Assembly: GCA_963747425.1 (NCBI GenBank)
Contig: CAVVFJ010000005.1
Location: 1-64,000, forward strand
Length of the DNA: 64,000 bases
Direction of reading: 5' to 3'
DNA from: DASUPK01 sp963747425
GTDB lineage: Bacteria > Actinomycetota > Thermoleophilia > Solirubrobacterales > 70-9
The position numbers and the translations under genes were made by a program. How positions within the stretch are numbered: position 1 is the first letter of the stretch; the number at the start of each line of letters is the position of its first letter. The notes beneath the pieces are model-generated. The model did no database searches, had not been told where the DNA came from, and saw only the letters and a program-made list of their open reading frames with translations. Positions 1 through 8,653 of this stretch are shown in pieces.

Positions 1-586
1 CGGCCGACGGGTTCACCTGATCCAGGTTCTCCAGGAACCGCTCCATCGAGAAGTCGACGTGCGGGAGCAGGTCGATCTTGTTGATCACGACCAGCTCGCA
101 GGTGCGGAACATCAGCGGGTACTTGAGCGGCTTGTCCTCGCCCTCGGTGACCGAGGAGATCATCCAGCGGCGGTCCTCCCCGACCGTGAACTCCGCCGGG
201 CAGACGAGGTTGCCGACGTTCTCGATCACCAGCAGGTCGATCTCGTCCAGTGGGATCTGATCGAGCGCCGAGCGGACCATGTTGGCGTCCAGATGGCACT
301 CGCCGCCGAAGGCCGGGTCCGTGTTGATCTGGGTGACCGGGAGGTGTAGGTGGGCGAGCCGGTCGGCGTCGAGGCTGCCGCGGACGTCGCCCTCCAGGAC
401 GCCGACACGGACGTCGCCGGTGTCCTCGAGTGCCCGCTCCAGCAGCGAGGTCTTGCCGGCGCCGGGGGCGCTCATCAGGTTGATGACGGTGACGCCGGCG
501 GCATCGAAGTCGGCGCGGTTGGCCTCGGCGATGGTCTGGTTGGCGTCGAGCGCGCCCTCGGCGACGCGGACGGTGGTCTGGTGCAT
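1..586 (-). CDS. hypB: HypB, hydrogenase nickel-insertion GTPase (partial, 3' end beyond window)
   Basis: HypB is a GTPase that, with HypA, delivers nickel to the [NiFe] hydrogenase large subunit. The minus-strand frame starts at the ATG at 586 and is open to the window edge (about 195 residues). It reads MHQTTVRVAEGALDANQTIA, then the P-loop SAPGAGKTSLLE, a switch-like EGDVRGSLDADR segment, HLDANMV, VIENVGNLVCPAEF and the GTP-specificity segment VINKIDLLP, all in HypB order. The N-terminal His-rich nickel store of some HypB proteins is absent. It is divergent from the gene at 637 and separated by that gene from hypA and the hydrogenase operon (3756-9809) that it should serve. Confidence 0.93.
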   Translation of the reverse strand, partial: MHQTTVRVAEGALDANQTIAEANRADFDAAGVTVINLMSAPGAGKTSLLERALEDTGDVRVGVLEGDVRGSLDADRLAHLHLPVTQINTDPAFGGECHLDANMVRSALDQIPLDEIDLLVIENVGNLVCPAEFTVGEDRRWMISSVTEGEDKPLKYPLMFRTCELVVINKIDLLPHVDFSMERFLENLDQVNPSA

Positions 587-636
587 GTCACAAGGCTCTC
601 ACGGCTGCGGGCAAACCGGGGGTTAGCCTTGCTCTC

Positions 637-3360
637 TTGACCGAGCAAGCACAGGGATCAGCCGCGGCGAGCGCCTACCCGGGGCACCGGGAAGCGGACG
701 TGGCGCTTCGCGACGGCTCGACTGTCCACATCCGCCCGGTCCGCGCCGGCGACGAGGAGGCGCTGCTCAGGTTCCTCGAGGAGCTCGATCCCGAGTCGCG
801 GATGTTCCGGTTCTTCTCCGGCGGCGTCGACCTCGAAGCGGCCGTCGGCATGATGATGGACGTCGACTACTCGCAGCGCTATGGGCTGGTCGCCGTGCGC
901 GGGGCCGGCGACGAGGTGGTTGCGCACGGGCTCTACATCGGTGGTGCGGCGGGGCAGGCCGAGGTCGCGTTCGCGATCGCCCACCGCCTGCAGGGCCTCG
1001 GCGTCGGGACCATCCTGCTCGCCCATCTGGCAGAGGTCGCGCAGGAGAACGGGATCTCGGTCTTCACCGCGGAGGTGCTGTCCCAGAACCACCGCATGAT
1101 CGAGGTCTTCCGCGAGAGCGGCTTCCCCGTCGAGATGTCGTCAGAGCCGGGGACGATCCATGCGGAGCTGCCGACCTCGTTCTCGGATCAGGCCGTCTCC
1201 CGCTTCGAGGACCGGGACCGGCTCGCCGCGCAGGCCGCGATTCGCCCGATCCTCGAGCCGCGCGCGGTCGCGGTGATCGGCGCCTCGCGCGAGCACGGGA
1301 CCGTCGGCGGCCAGCTCTTCCACAACGCGCTCGAGGCGGGCTTCGAGGGCGTCGTCTATCCGGTCAATCCCTCGGCCGACGTGGTGCAGTCGGTGCGGGC
1401 CTACTCGAGCGTCGCCGAGGTGCCCGACGACGTCGACCTCGCCGTGATCGCCGTCCCCGCGCCCGCGGTGATCGACGTCGCGCGCGAGTGCGCGGACAAG
1501 GGGGTGCCGGCTCTGGTGGTGATCTCGGCCGGCTTCGGCGAGACCGGCCCGGAGGGCGTGGAGCTGGAGCGCGAGCTGGTCGAGGTCTGCCGAGCGGCTG
1601 GGATGCGACTGGTCGGGCCCAACTGCCTCGGCGTCCTGAACACGGGCGAGCACGCCCGTCTGAACGTGACCTTCGCCCCCGGCACGCCCCCGCCGGGAGG
1701 GATCGGCTTCGCCACTCAGAGCGGGGCTCTCGGTCTCGCGCTGATCGACCTGGCGAAGGATCGTGGCATCGGCGTCTCCTCATTCGCCTCGATCGGGAAC
1801 CGCGCCGACATCACCGCGAACGACTTCCTCGAGTACTGGGAGGAGGACCACGCAACCAAGGTGGCGCTGCTCTACATCGAGTCCTTCAGCGATGCCCGCC
1901 GCTTCTCGCGGGTGGCGAGGCGCCTGGGGCGGGAGATGCCGATCGTCGTCGTGAAGAGCGGCCGCTCGGCGGCCGGTCAGCGCGCCAGCACCTCCCACAC
2001 CGGCGCGCTGCTGGCGGCCTCCGACGTGACGGTCGACGCCCTCTTCGAGCAGGCGGGCGTGATCCGCACCGACAGCCTCGCGGAGCTGCTCGACGTCGCC
2101 TCCCTGCTCGAGAACCAGCCGCTGCCGGCCGGGAGCAGGGTCGGGATCATCACCAACGCGGGCGGCCCGGGGATCATGTGCGCGGACGCCTGTGAGGCGA
2201 GCGGCCTCGAGGTCCCCGAGCTCTCCGAGGAGGTCCGGGCGCCGCTCCGCGAGCTCCTGGCGCCCGAGGCCTCGCTGCTCAACCCGGTCGACATGATCGC
2301 CACCGCGACCGCGGAGCACTACCGCCGCACGATCCACGCCCTCGCCGAGTGGGACGGGATCGATGCCCTGATCGTGATCTTCATCCGGCCCCTGCTGACC
2401 CGGGCCGAGGAGGTCGCCGACGCCATCCGGGAGGCAATCGACGAGATGCCGCGAGAGATCCCGGTGCAGGCCGTGTTCATGTCGGTCCAGGACCAGGCGG
2501 CGATGGCCGGCGGGCGGGTACCCACCTACCTGTACCCCGAGGACGCGGCGCGAACTCTCGGCCGGGTGATGCGTCACGTCGACTGGCGCGGGCAGCCGGC
2601 CGAGGAGCCACCGGAGTTCGACGACATCCGCGACGACGAGGCCGCCGCGGTGATCGCGGATGCGCTCGAGAGCGGCAACGAGTGGATGGAGATCGAGGAG
2701 ACCGCGCGCCTCCTCGATTGCTACGGGATCGGGATCCCGAGCTGGAAGGTCGCCTCCGATCCCGCCGAGGCCGGCCGGGCCGCGGAGGAGCTCGGAGACC
2801 GGGTTGCCCTGAAGGCTCAGGGACCCGGGCTTCTCCACAAGACCGAGATGGGCGCCGTCCGGATCGGGCTTGCCGGATCCGCGGAGGTGACCGCCGCGGC
2901 CGAGGAGATGGACAAGGCGATCGCCGGCGCCGGGGCGAAGCGCGAGGCGTTCATCGTCCAGGCGATGGTCGAGGGCGGGGTCGAGCTCCTCGTCGGCGTC
3001 GTCGACGACGCCACCTTCGGCCCCGTGCTCGCATGCGGGGCCGGGGGCACGCAGGCCGAGCTGCTCAAGGACGTTGCCGTCCGGATCTGCCCGATCACCC
3101 GCGACGACGCCGGGCGGATGCTCCGCTCCCTGGCGACCTTCCCGCTCCTCACCGGGTTTCGCGGGGGCCCCGAGGCGGATCTCGACGCGATTCAGGAGCT
3201 GCTGCTCCGCGTGAGCGCGATGGTCGAGGCACGTCACGAGATCGCCGAGCTCGATCTCAACCCCGTGCTGGCCGGGCCCGAGGGCGCCCTCGCGGTCGAC
3301 TTCCGGATCAGGCTGAAGGGCGCGCCGCCGCGCCGTCCCTGGCCCGCGACCTGGAGGTAG
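637..3360 (+). CDS. GNAT / NDP-forming acyl-CoA synthetase fusion (Pat-like protein acetyltransferase)
   Basis: A 907-residue fusion: an N-terminal GNAT acetyltransferase (about 25-165, acetyl-CoA loop near HRLQGLGVGTILL), a CoA-binding Rossmann domain (about 200-300, VIGASREHGTVGG), a succinyl-CoA-ligase-like domain (about 330-500) containing SHTGAL, the segment holding the phospho-His of ADP-forming acyl-CoA synthetases, and a C-terminal ATP-grasp domain (about 665-890, LKAQGPGLLHKTEMGAV). Relatives of this architecture are protein lysine acetyltransferases (Pat family) that often control acetyl-CoA synthetase. Here the GNAT domain comes first; E. coli PatZ has it last. The start is TTG; the GTG at about 700 is an alternative. 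A direct acyl-CoA synthetase role cannot be excluded. Confidence 0.85.
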   Translation: MTEQAQGSAAASAYPGHREADVALRDGSTVHIRPVRAGDEEALLRFLEELDPESRMFRFFSGGVDLEAAVGMMMDVDYSQRYGLVAVRGAGDEVVAHGLYIGGAAGQAEVAFAIAHRLQGLGVGTILLAHLAEVAQENGISVFTAEVLSQNHRMIEVFRESGFPVEMSSEPGTIHAELPTSFSDQAVSRFEDRDRLAAQAAIRPILEPRAVAVIGASREHGTVGGQLFHNALEAGFEGVVYPVNPSADVVQSVRAYSSVAEVPDDVDLAVIAVPAPAVIDVARECADKGVPALVVISAGFGETGPEGVELERELVEVCRAAGMRLVGPNCLGVLNTGEHARLNVTFAPGTPPPGGIGFATQSGALGLALIDLAKDRGIGVSSFASIGNRADITANDFLEYWEEDHATKVALLYIESFSDARRFSRVARRLGREMPIVVVKSGRSAAGQRASTSHTGALLAASDVTVDALFEQAGVIRTDSLAELLDVASLLENQPLPAGSRVGIITNAGGPGIMCADACEASGLEVPELSEEVRAPLRELLAPEASLLNPVDMIATATAEHYRRTIHALAEWDGIDALIVIFIRPLLTRAEEVADAIREAIDEMPREIPVQAVFMSVQDQAAMAGGRVPTYLYPEDAARTLGRVMRHVDWRGQPAEEPPEFDDIRDDEAAAVIADALESGNEWMEIEETARLLDCYGIGIPSWKVASDPAEAGRAAEELGDRVALKAQGPGLLHKTEMGAVRIGLAGSAEVTAAAEEMDKAIAGAGAKREAFIVQAMVEGGVELLVGVVDDATFGPVLACGAGGTQAELLKDVAVRICPITRDDAGRMLRSLATFPLLTGFRGGPEADLDAIQELLLRVSAMVEARHEIAELDLNPVLAGPEGALAVDFRIRLKGAPPRRPWPATWR

Positions 3361-3372
3361 CCGGCCGGTGGG

Positions 3373-3753
3373 CTAGCCGGCGATCGAGACGCCCAGCCAG
3401 ACGATCGCCAGCGAGAGCACGAAGATCGCGGCCTCCAGCACGTGCTGCTGGGGACGGCGGATGTGCCAGACGATGAGTCCGGCGACGACCGCCACGAGGG
3501 TCAGCTTCACCTGCAGCTCGGAGTCGCCCCATTTGTCGAGATGACCCGCCATGGCCGCGCCCGTTGCGATCAATACGGCGAGCGCCGTGAGGCTCCCCCA
3601 GCCGAAGCGCCGCGCGATGGCCCGCAAGCGCTGGCGATCCGGAGCACTCCGCTCGACGGGGACAACCGCGACCACGAGCATGAGCTGCCCGCCGACGAAG
3701 AAAGCCATCGCCAGTAGATGAAGCGCCAGGACCAGGTTCCAGCCGGTGCCCAA
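3373..3753 (-). CDS. Four-helix integral membrane protein (CopD/DUF2269-like)
   Basis: A 126-residue protein with four predicted membrane segments: about 5-28 (LVLALHLLAMAFFVGGQLML), 52-70, 82-98 and 106-124. The HLLAMAFFVGG start, with a His in helix 1, resembles the CopD/DUF2269 type of small membrane proteins, some of which bind haem or copper. The start is TTG, two bases after the hypA stop codon, so it looks translationally coupled as the last gene of the hydrogenase operon. Function unknown; a membrane partner of the hydrogenase or a metal-handling role are guesses from position only. Confidence 0.7.
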   Translation of the reverse strand: MGTGWNLVLALHLLAMAFFVGGQLMLVVAVVPVERSAPDRQRLRAIARRFGWGSLTALAVLIATGAAMAGHLDKWGDSELQVKLTLVAVVAGLIVWHIRRPQQHVLEAAIFVLSLAIVWLGVSIAG

Positions 3754-3755
3754 TC

Positions 3756-4139
3756 TCAGGACCTGCGCACGGCCGGCTCGGTGACGTCAATCGACTCGAC
3801 CACCAGCTCGTCGCCGCTGACGACGCGGTGGTCGGCGGACTCGCACTCGGGGCAGCGGAAGCGGACGACCAGCTGGTCCTGCTCGCGGGCGGGCGGCGGC
3901 GCCGGGTCCCACTCCTCCCCGCAGGCCGAGCAGCGCAGTCGGGAGTCGACCCGCTCCCACTCCAGCTCGGCGCCTTCGCAGGTCGTCTCCTTGGCGGCGA
4001 TCTCGAAGTAGAAGGTCAGGTACTCGGGGACGACCTGGCGCAGGCGGCCGACCCGGACGCGGACAACGGAAACCGGGCGGCCCTCGGCGTGGCGCTCGGC
4101 CGCGGCGACGATCGCCTGGGCGACGGCGAGCTCGTGCAT
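3756..4139 (-). CDS. hypA: HypA, hydrogenase nickel-incorporation protein
   Basis: HypA is the zinc- and nickel-binding partner of HypB in [NiFe] hydrogenase maturation. The 127-residue protein begins MHELAVAQAIV, with His2, the usual nickel ligand, directly after the start Met. It has two zinc-site CxxC pairs, LRCSACGEEW (about 70-78) and FRCPECES (about 96-102). Length is close to the family norm (about 115). The ATG overlaps the stop of the SnoaL gene by one base (TGATG), so the two are coupled. It is in the hydrogenase operon, whereas hypB lies apart at 1-586. Confidence 0.95.
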   Translation of the reverse strand: MHELAVAQAIVAAAERHAEGRPVSVVRVRVGRLRQVVPEYLTFYFEIAAKETTCEGAELEWERVDSRLRCSACGEEWDPAPPPAREQDQLVVRFRCPECESADHRVVSGDELVVESIDVTEPAVRRS

Positions 4140-4570
4140 CAGGGCGCGCTCCCCTCCTGCTCCAGGACGCCCGCCGCCTCGAGGGCATCCCTCCTGTTCC
4201 AGAAGAGCTGGGTCCTTCCGACCTTCCCGCCTCTCAGCCAGAAGACGTACCAGGCTCGAGCCTTGAACTCGGAATCGGCACCCGAGGACGCCCTGAAGGT
4301 CCCGAGCACACAGAGCAGGACCACGGATTCGCGCACCTCCCCGATGTTGTCCACCTCAACGTCGAGGACCTCCCCTCCCACGCTCAGGAAGGCGTCCCAC
4401 CAGTCGCGCACACCGTCCTGGCCGTGGTATATCCGCGCGACCCCGGGCCAGCCCTCGCGGTCGTCCCACTCGACGTCGCGGGTGAGGAAGCCCAGGAATG
4501 TGTCCCTGTCCCCGCGCGCGACGGCGTCGAGCATCCCCCGGATGACGCCGACGTTGTCGGGCGCGGCCAT
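4139..4570 (-). CDS. SnoaL-like (NTF2-fold) protein in the hydrogenase operon
   Basis: A 143-residue protein of the SnoaL/NTF2 fold: a helical start (NVGVIRGMLDAVARGDRDTF), then FLTRDVEWDD, HGQDGVRDWW and strands ending FKARAWYVFWLRGGKVGRTQLFW. Such proteins are small-molecule enzymes or ligand-binding modules and the sequence does not tell which. It is locked into the operon by one-base stop/start overlaps on both sides (TGATG at 4570 with the protease gene, TGATG at 4139 with hypA). Its presence between maturation genes is unusual, and a direct hydrogenase role is not established. Confidence 0.75.
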   Translation of the reverse strand: MAAPDNVGVIRGMLDAVARGDRDTFLGFLTRDVEWDDREGWPGVARIYHGQDGVRDWWDAFLSVGGEVLDVEVDNIGEVRESVVLLCVLGTFRASSGADSEFKARAWYVFWLRGGKVGRTQLFWNRRDALEAAGVLEQEGSAP

Positions 4571-5277
4571 CAGGGCGCCCCCGGCCCCGGCTCGTCGATC
4601 ACCTCGTCATCCGGCAGGTCGTCCCCGCCGAGCTCCTCGTGGAGCTCGGCGACCAGCGCGGAGACGGTCGCCTCGACGGCTGGGCTCAGCCCCTCCCCGG
4701 TCTCGAAGCTCTCGCCTTCGATTCCGTAGACCGCCAACCGGGGCGGGAGCCGATCGAGCTCCCGTGCGAGCTCGACCGCATCGCCGACGCCCAGCGCGTG
4801 CGTGGACGACCCGAAGGTCTCGACGGGCAGCGCCTCGTGGGTCGCGTCGAAGCGATAGAGGTCCCCGGGGTTGCCGCCCGTGCTGACCGCGTCGATGATC
4901 AGGGCCTCCTGCATCAGCTCGAAGCTCTGGATCAGAGAGGCCGGCTCGCCCTCCTCCTCGAGGATCCGGATCCCCGGCGGGCGCATCGCGCGCAGCCGCG
5001 CGGCGACTTCGAGACCCGCCGCGTCGTCCCGGCGGAAGCGGTTGCCGACACCGATCAGCGCGAGCCAGGCCCGATAGCCGGACTCCGGGGCGTGCGCCAG
5101 GGAGATCCGGAGGCCATGGGCCTTCCTCCGGGCCGCCTCGATGTCGCGCTCGAGCTGTGCACGGTCTTGCTCCATCACGGTCAGCGCCTCGCGCTGGTGG
5201 TCGAGGTACTTGCGCTCCTCACGTAGAAACGCGGGATCGCTGAGGCGCATCTCGCGATGGATGAAGTGCTTGACCAC
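4570..5277 (-). CDS. [NiFe] hydrogenase maturation protease with N-terminal extension
   Basis: This family removes the C-terminal peptide of the hydrogenase large subunit after nickel insertion. The protease core starts at about residue 70 with LIGVGNRFRRDDAAGLEVA (GxGN and Asp nickel-site motif) and continues with ALIIDAVSTGGNPGDLYRF and SSTHALGVGDAVELA, as in HycI/HupD. About 68 residues precede the core, rich in Glu, Arg and Lys (REERKYLDHQREALTVMEQD) and probably a helical coiled coil; most family members start at the core. The start is GTG, four bases after the hydA stop; a later start cannot be excluded but would lose the tight spacing. Confidence 0.88.
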   Translation of the reverse strand: MVKHFIHREMRLSDPAFLREERKYLDHQREALTVMEQDRAQLERDIEAARRKAHGLRISLAHAPESGYRAWLALIGVGNRFRRDDAAGLEVAARLRAMRPPGIRILEEEGEPASLIQSFELMQEALIIDAVSTGGNPGDLYRFDATHEALPVETFGSSTHALGVGDAVELARELDRLPPRLAVYGIEGESFETGEGLSPAVEATVSALVAELHEELGGDDLPDDEVIDEPGPGAP

Positions 5278-5281
5278 GGGC

Positions 5282-6583
5282 TCAACCTCGATCCACGTCC
5301 AGCTTCAGGAAGTGGGTCGAGCAGCTGATGCAGGGGTCGTAGTTGCGGATCGCCTGCTCGCACTCCCACTGCAGGCGATCGTCGGGCAGCTCGACACGCG
5401 GCCGGACGAACTCGAGCAGGTCCTGCTCGATCCGCGCCTGGTTCTGCGAAGTGGGAGGAATGATGCTGGCCTCGGCGATCGAGCCGTCGTCCGTCAAGCG
5501 GTAACGGTGCCAGAGCATGCCGCGAGGCGCCTCGCTCCAGCCGGTGCCGGTCGCGGCCTTCCCCTCGACCTCGACGGCCGGCGGGTCGGGCGGCTCGTAG
5601 GCCTCGATCAGCCGCAGGGCCTCGTCGAAGGCGTAGAGGATCTCGACCGCGCGGACGACGATCGACTTGAACGGGTTGCGGCACTCCTCCCCCAGCCCCG
5701 CCTGCTCCGCGGCCTCCCTCGCCACGTTCGAAAGCTGCGAGGAGTTGAGCGAGTAGCGCGCCATCGGCCCGAGGAAGTAGGTGCCGCCGTCGCTCATCCG
5801 GGACTGGAGCGCGGTCGAGTGCGGGACGTGCTGCTCGGAGAAGTGCTCCTCGTAGGAGCCCGGCCCGATGTCGAGTCCGGAGCCGGAGACCAGGCGGCCG
5901 TCCTCGATCGCGTAGCGGTCGGGGTGGCGAAGGGCGACGAACTCGTAGTCCTGCTCGAAGTCCGGGAAGTCGAGGCCGGCGACCCAGGCGACCGACTGGC
6001 GCGCCAGCTCGCGTGCCTCCTCCAGCCCGGGGACGAGCTTCTGCATCTCCGCCCTGCTCGGCGCCTTGTAGAAGCCGCCCACCCGCACGTTGATCGGGTG
6101 GATCGCGCGGCCGCCGACCGTCCGCAGCAGCTCGTTGCCCATCGCCTTGATCTTCAGGCCGCCCTCGACCACCTCGCGGTGATCGCGCGCCATCGCCCAG
6201 GCCGACTCGAAGCCGAGGAAGTCCGGGGCGTGAAGCAGGAAGACGTGGAGGGCATGGGACTCGATCCACTCGCCGCAGTACATGATCCGGCGCAGGGCGT
6301 GGATCCCGTCGCTCGTCTCGACGCCGAGCGCGTCCTCCATCGCGTTGAAGGCGCTGGTCATGTAGGCGACCGGGCAGATGCCGCAGATCCGCGCGGTGAT
6401 GTCGGGGGCCTCCTGGAAGTCGCGGCCGCGAAGGAACGCCTCGAAGAAGCGCGGCGGCTCGTAGATCTGCAGCTCGACGTTCTCGACCTCGCCGCCACGG
6501 ATCTTCACCTGCATCGCGCCCTCGCCCTCGACGCGGGCCAGCGCCTCTGTGCGGATCGTCCGGGTCTCGCCGTTCTCAGCCAT
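5282..6583 (-). CDS. hydA: Group 3b [NiFe] hydrogenase large (alpha) subunit
   Basis: Catalytic subunit of a cytoplasmic bidirectional NAD(P)-linked hydrogenase. The four nickel-site cysteines are in the L1 motif RICGICPVAY (about residue 63) and the L2 motif DPCISCSTH near the C terminus. Nine residues follow the L2 His, consistent with removal by the protease encoded next. Length (433) fits group 3b/sulfhydrogenase alpha subunits. The ATG overlaps the end of the small-subunit gene by eight bases. The assignment to group 3b rests on the gene order hydB-cNMP-hydG-hydD-hydA and on the motifs; a tree would settle it. Confidence 0.95.
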   Translation of the reverse strand: MAENGETRTIRTEALARVEGEGAMQVKIRGGEVENVELQIYEPPRFFEAFLRGRDFQEAPDITARICGICPVAYMTSAFNAMEDALGVETSDGIHALRRIMYCGEWIESHALHVFLLHAPDFLGFESAWAMARDHREVVEGGLKIKAMGNELLRTVGGRAIHPINVRVGGFYKAPSRAEMQKLVPGLEEARELARQSVAWVAGLDFPDFEQDYEFVALRHPDRYAIEDGRLVSGSGLDIGPGSYEEHFSEQHVPHSTALQSRMSDGGTYFLGPMARYSLNSSQLSNVAREAAEQAGLGEECRNPFKSIVVRAVEILYAFDEALRLIEAYEPPDPPAVEVEGKAATGTGWSEAPRGMLWHRYRLTDDGSIAEASIIPPTSQNQARIEQDLLEFVRPRVELPDDRLQWECEQAIRNYDPCISCSTHFLKLDVDRG

Positions 6584-7358
6584 CGCCGGCCAGCCTCTCG
6601 CTCTCCTCCTTGAACTCCTCGCGCGCGGTGTGGAAGGTCCGGTAGACGCGGATCACGTCGACCTCCTCCATGCCGAGCCCCTCGAACCAGCCGGAGAGCG
6701 ATGGCGCGTTGGGCGACTCCATCGGCCCGAAGCAGCCGTAGCAGCCGCGATCGTAGCTCGGGCAGAGCGCGCCGCAGCCGGCATGGGTGACCGGCCCCAT
6801 GCAGGGCGTGCCATGGGCGACCATCACGCAGACGTTCCCGGCCCGCTTGCACTCGATGCAGACCGAGTAGTTGGGGATCGCCGGCTTGCGCTCGTTGACG
6901 AAGGCGCTGATCACCTCGAGCAGCTGATGGCGGTTGACCGGGCAGCCCTGGAGCTCGAAGTCGACGTGGACGTTGTCGGAGATCGAGGTCGAGGTCTCGA
7001 GCGTCGAGATGTAGTCCGGAGTGGCGTAGACGACGGACATGAAGTCCTCGACGTCCGCGAAGTTCCGCAGCGCCTGGATCCCGCCCGAGGTCGCGCAGGC
7101 GCCGATCGTCACCAGGCGACGCGACTTGGCCCGGACCTCCTTGATCCGCTCGGCATCGTGCGGGGTGGTGATCGAGCCCTCGACCAGCGAGAGGTCGTAC
7201 GGGCCCTCGACCTCGCCGCGGGTCGCCTCCAGGAAGTAGGCGACCTCGATCTGGTCGGGCAGCGAGACCAGCTCGGCCTCGAAGTCGAGCAGCGAGAGCT
7301 GGCAGCCGTCGCAGGAGGCGAATTTCCAGACCGCCAGCTTGGGGCGCTCCGCGCTCAC
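6576..7358 (-). CDS. hydD: Group 3b [NiFe] hydrogenase small (delta) subunit
   Basis: Electron-transfer subunit with iron-sulfur clusters next to the large subunit. Proximal-cluster motifs are FASCDGCQLSLLDF, IGACATSGG and LQGCPVNRHQ. The second half has a Cys-rich run (CIECKRAGNVC, GTPCMGP, HAGCGALCP, CYGCFGP) for two more clusters. I start it at the GTG at 7358: it overlaps the hydG stop in the four-base GTGA, and homology begins at once (ERPKLAVWKFASCDGC). The open frame continues upstream to 7646, but that part is the antisense-like shadow of hydG. The mature protein is about 260 residues, usual for the family. Confidence 0.94.
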   Translation of the reverse strand: MSAERPKLAVWKFASCDGCQLSLLDFEAELVSLPDQIEVAYFLEATRGEVEGPYDLSLVEGSITTPHDAERIKEVRAKSRRLVTIGACATSGGIQALRNFADVEDFMSVVYATPDYISTLETSTSISDNVHVDFELQGCPVNRHQLLEVISAFVNERKPAIPNYSVCIECKRAGNVCVMVAHGTPCMGPVTHAGCGALCPSYDRGCYGCFGPMESPNAPSLSGWFEGLGMEEVDVIRVYRTFHTAREEFKEESERLAGDG

Positions 7359-8182
7359 AGCTCCCTTACCCCGAGCAGCGTCCCGATCCGCCCAACCGGG
7401 AAGACCGGCCCGTCCTTGCAGACGAAGCGGTGCGCGAGCTGGCAGTGGCCGCAGTGGCCGACCGCGCACTTCATGTTCCGCTCCAGCGAGACGTGGATGT
7501 TGTCCGTGGGAACGCCGCGCTCCTGGAGCGCCTGGGTGACGAAGCGCATCATCACCTCGGGGCCACAGACCATCGCCGTGGTTCGAGCGCCCTCGAAGCC
7601 GGCGATCGGGATCAGCTTCGTCACGAGCCCCACGCGATCGCCCCAATCCCCCGAGGCGGCGTCGACCGTGTACTTGATGTCGATCCCCGACTCCCGCCAG
7701 GCTTGAAGCTCGCTGAAGAACAGCATCTCGTCGGGTGAGCGGGCGCCGTAAAGGAGCGACACCGCCCGGTAGGAGTCGCGGTTCGCGATCAGGTGCCTGA
7801 TCGCAAGGCGGAGTGGCGCCAGCCCGATCCCACCGGCGACGACGACCACGTCGCCTCCCTCCGCCTCGGCGAGCGGCCAGCTGTTGCCGAACGGGCCGCG
7901 GACGCCGACCTGGGCCCCGGGCTCGATCGCGCAGAGAGCGCTGGTGGCCGCGCCGACGGCGCGCACGGTGTGCCCGAGCCGCTCGTCGGCTCCGCCACCG
8001 CCGCTGACGGAGATCGGCACCTCGCCCGCGCCGAAGGCGTAGAGCATCGAGAACTGGCCGGGACGGAACTCGCCGACGCCGTCGCCGGCGACGGGCTCGA
8101 GCTCGAGCGTCCAGGTATCGGGCAGGTCCTGGCGCTTGTCCGCGACGAGGTACGAGACCGGCAGCATCGGGTCGGCGACCAT
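7355..8182 (-). CDS. hydG: Hydrogenase/sulfhydrogenase gamma subunit, FAD/NAD(P)-binding reductase
   Basis: Diaphorase module passing electrons between NAD(P)H and the iron-sulfur chain. An N-terminal FAD domain (about 10-105, FRPGQFSMLYAFG) precedes a nucleotide-binding domain (about 108-225, VVVVAGGIGLAPLRLAI, VCGPEVMM). The C-terminal CAVGHCGHC plus a later Cys (FVCKDGPVF) is the 2Fe-2S site of the ferredoxin-reductase/dihydroorotate dehydrogenase electron-transfer family. Starts with ATG three bases after the stop of the cNMP-binding gene. Length (275) is typical. Confidence 0.94.
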   Translation of the reverse strand: MVADPMLPVSYLVADKRQDLPDTWTLELEPVAGDGVGEFRPGQFSMLYAFGAGEVPISVSGGGGADERLGHTVRAVGAATSALCAIEPGAQVGVRGPFGNSWPLAEAEGGDVVVVAGGIGLAPLRLAIRHLIANRDSYRAVSLLYGARSPDEMLFFSELQAWRESGIDIKYTVDAASGDWGDRVGLVTKLIPIAGFEGARTTAMVCGPEVMMRFVTQALQERGVPTDNIHVSLERNMKCAVGHCGHCQLAHRFVCKDGPVFPVGRIGTLLGVREL

Positions 8183-8185
8183 CGC

Positions 8186-8653
8186 TCAGCCCGCGCCGAC
8201 GTGCCCGTAGACGTCGAGTAGGCGCATCCGCGTGGCCTGCAGGCGCTCAACCATGACCGGGATGAAGCGGCGCATCAGCTCGTAGCCGAGCACCGGGTCG
8301 TCGTCGGACTTGCCGCGCAGGCACGCCGCGTCGAAGGCGACCGTATGGACGTTGCCCATCGCGCGGCAATCGAAGTCCACACGGAACGGCGGCATCAGCC
8401 AGGACCAGCCGAGCAGGTCACCGTCGTCGATCGTCTCGATCGTCAGGGCTCCTCGCTGCGGGACGAAGACCTCGAGGGCCACGCGGCCATACCGGATCAC
8501 GTAGAACGTGTCGGCCGGGTCCCCCTCGCGCATCAGGTACCGGCCGTCCTCGAAGGTCCTGTTCTGCGCGCAGCCGGCGATCAGCTCCAGGTGCTCCTGA
8601 GACATGCCGTTGAAGGCCGGAGCCTCGGCGAGCAGCTGCTCAATGGTCTGCAC
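8186..8653 (-). CDS. Cyclic-nucleotide-binding-domain protein without DNA-binding domain
   Basis: A stand-alone cNMP-binding fold (Crp N-terminal type): FEDGRYLMREGDPADTFYVI, GRVALEV and GDLLGWSWL (about 30-100), then helices to the C terminus (LMRRFIPVMVERLQATRMRL). There is no helix-turn-helix, so it is not a Crp-type regulator on its own; it may sense a ligand and act on the hydrogenase. I chose the GTG at 8653, preceded by a purine-rich GAGAGG about 8 bases upstream; this overlaps hydB by 14 bases. An upstream ATG at 8671 is possible. It sits between hydB and hydG, a placement I recall from other group 3b operons. Confidence 0.85.
   Translation of the reverse strand: MQTIEQLLAEAPAFNGMSQEHLELIAGCAQNRTFEDGRYLMREGDPADTFYVIRYGRVALEVFVPQRGALTIETIDDGDLLGWSWLMPPFRVDFDCRAMGNVHTVAFDAACLRGKSDDDPVLGYELMRRFIPVMVERLQATRMRLLDVYGHVGAG

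Noticed and set aside
1780..3237. Long open frame antisense to the Pat-like gene
   Set aside because: High-GC codon bias opens the antisense frame; its translation is low-complexity Arg/Gly/Asp-rich with no motif. The same applies to the other long antisense frames in the window.
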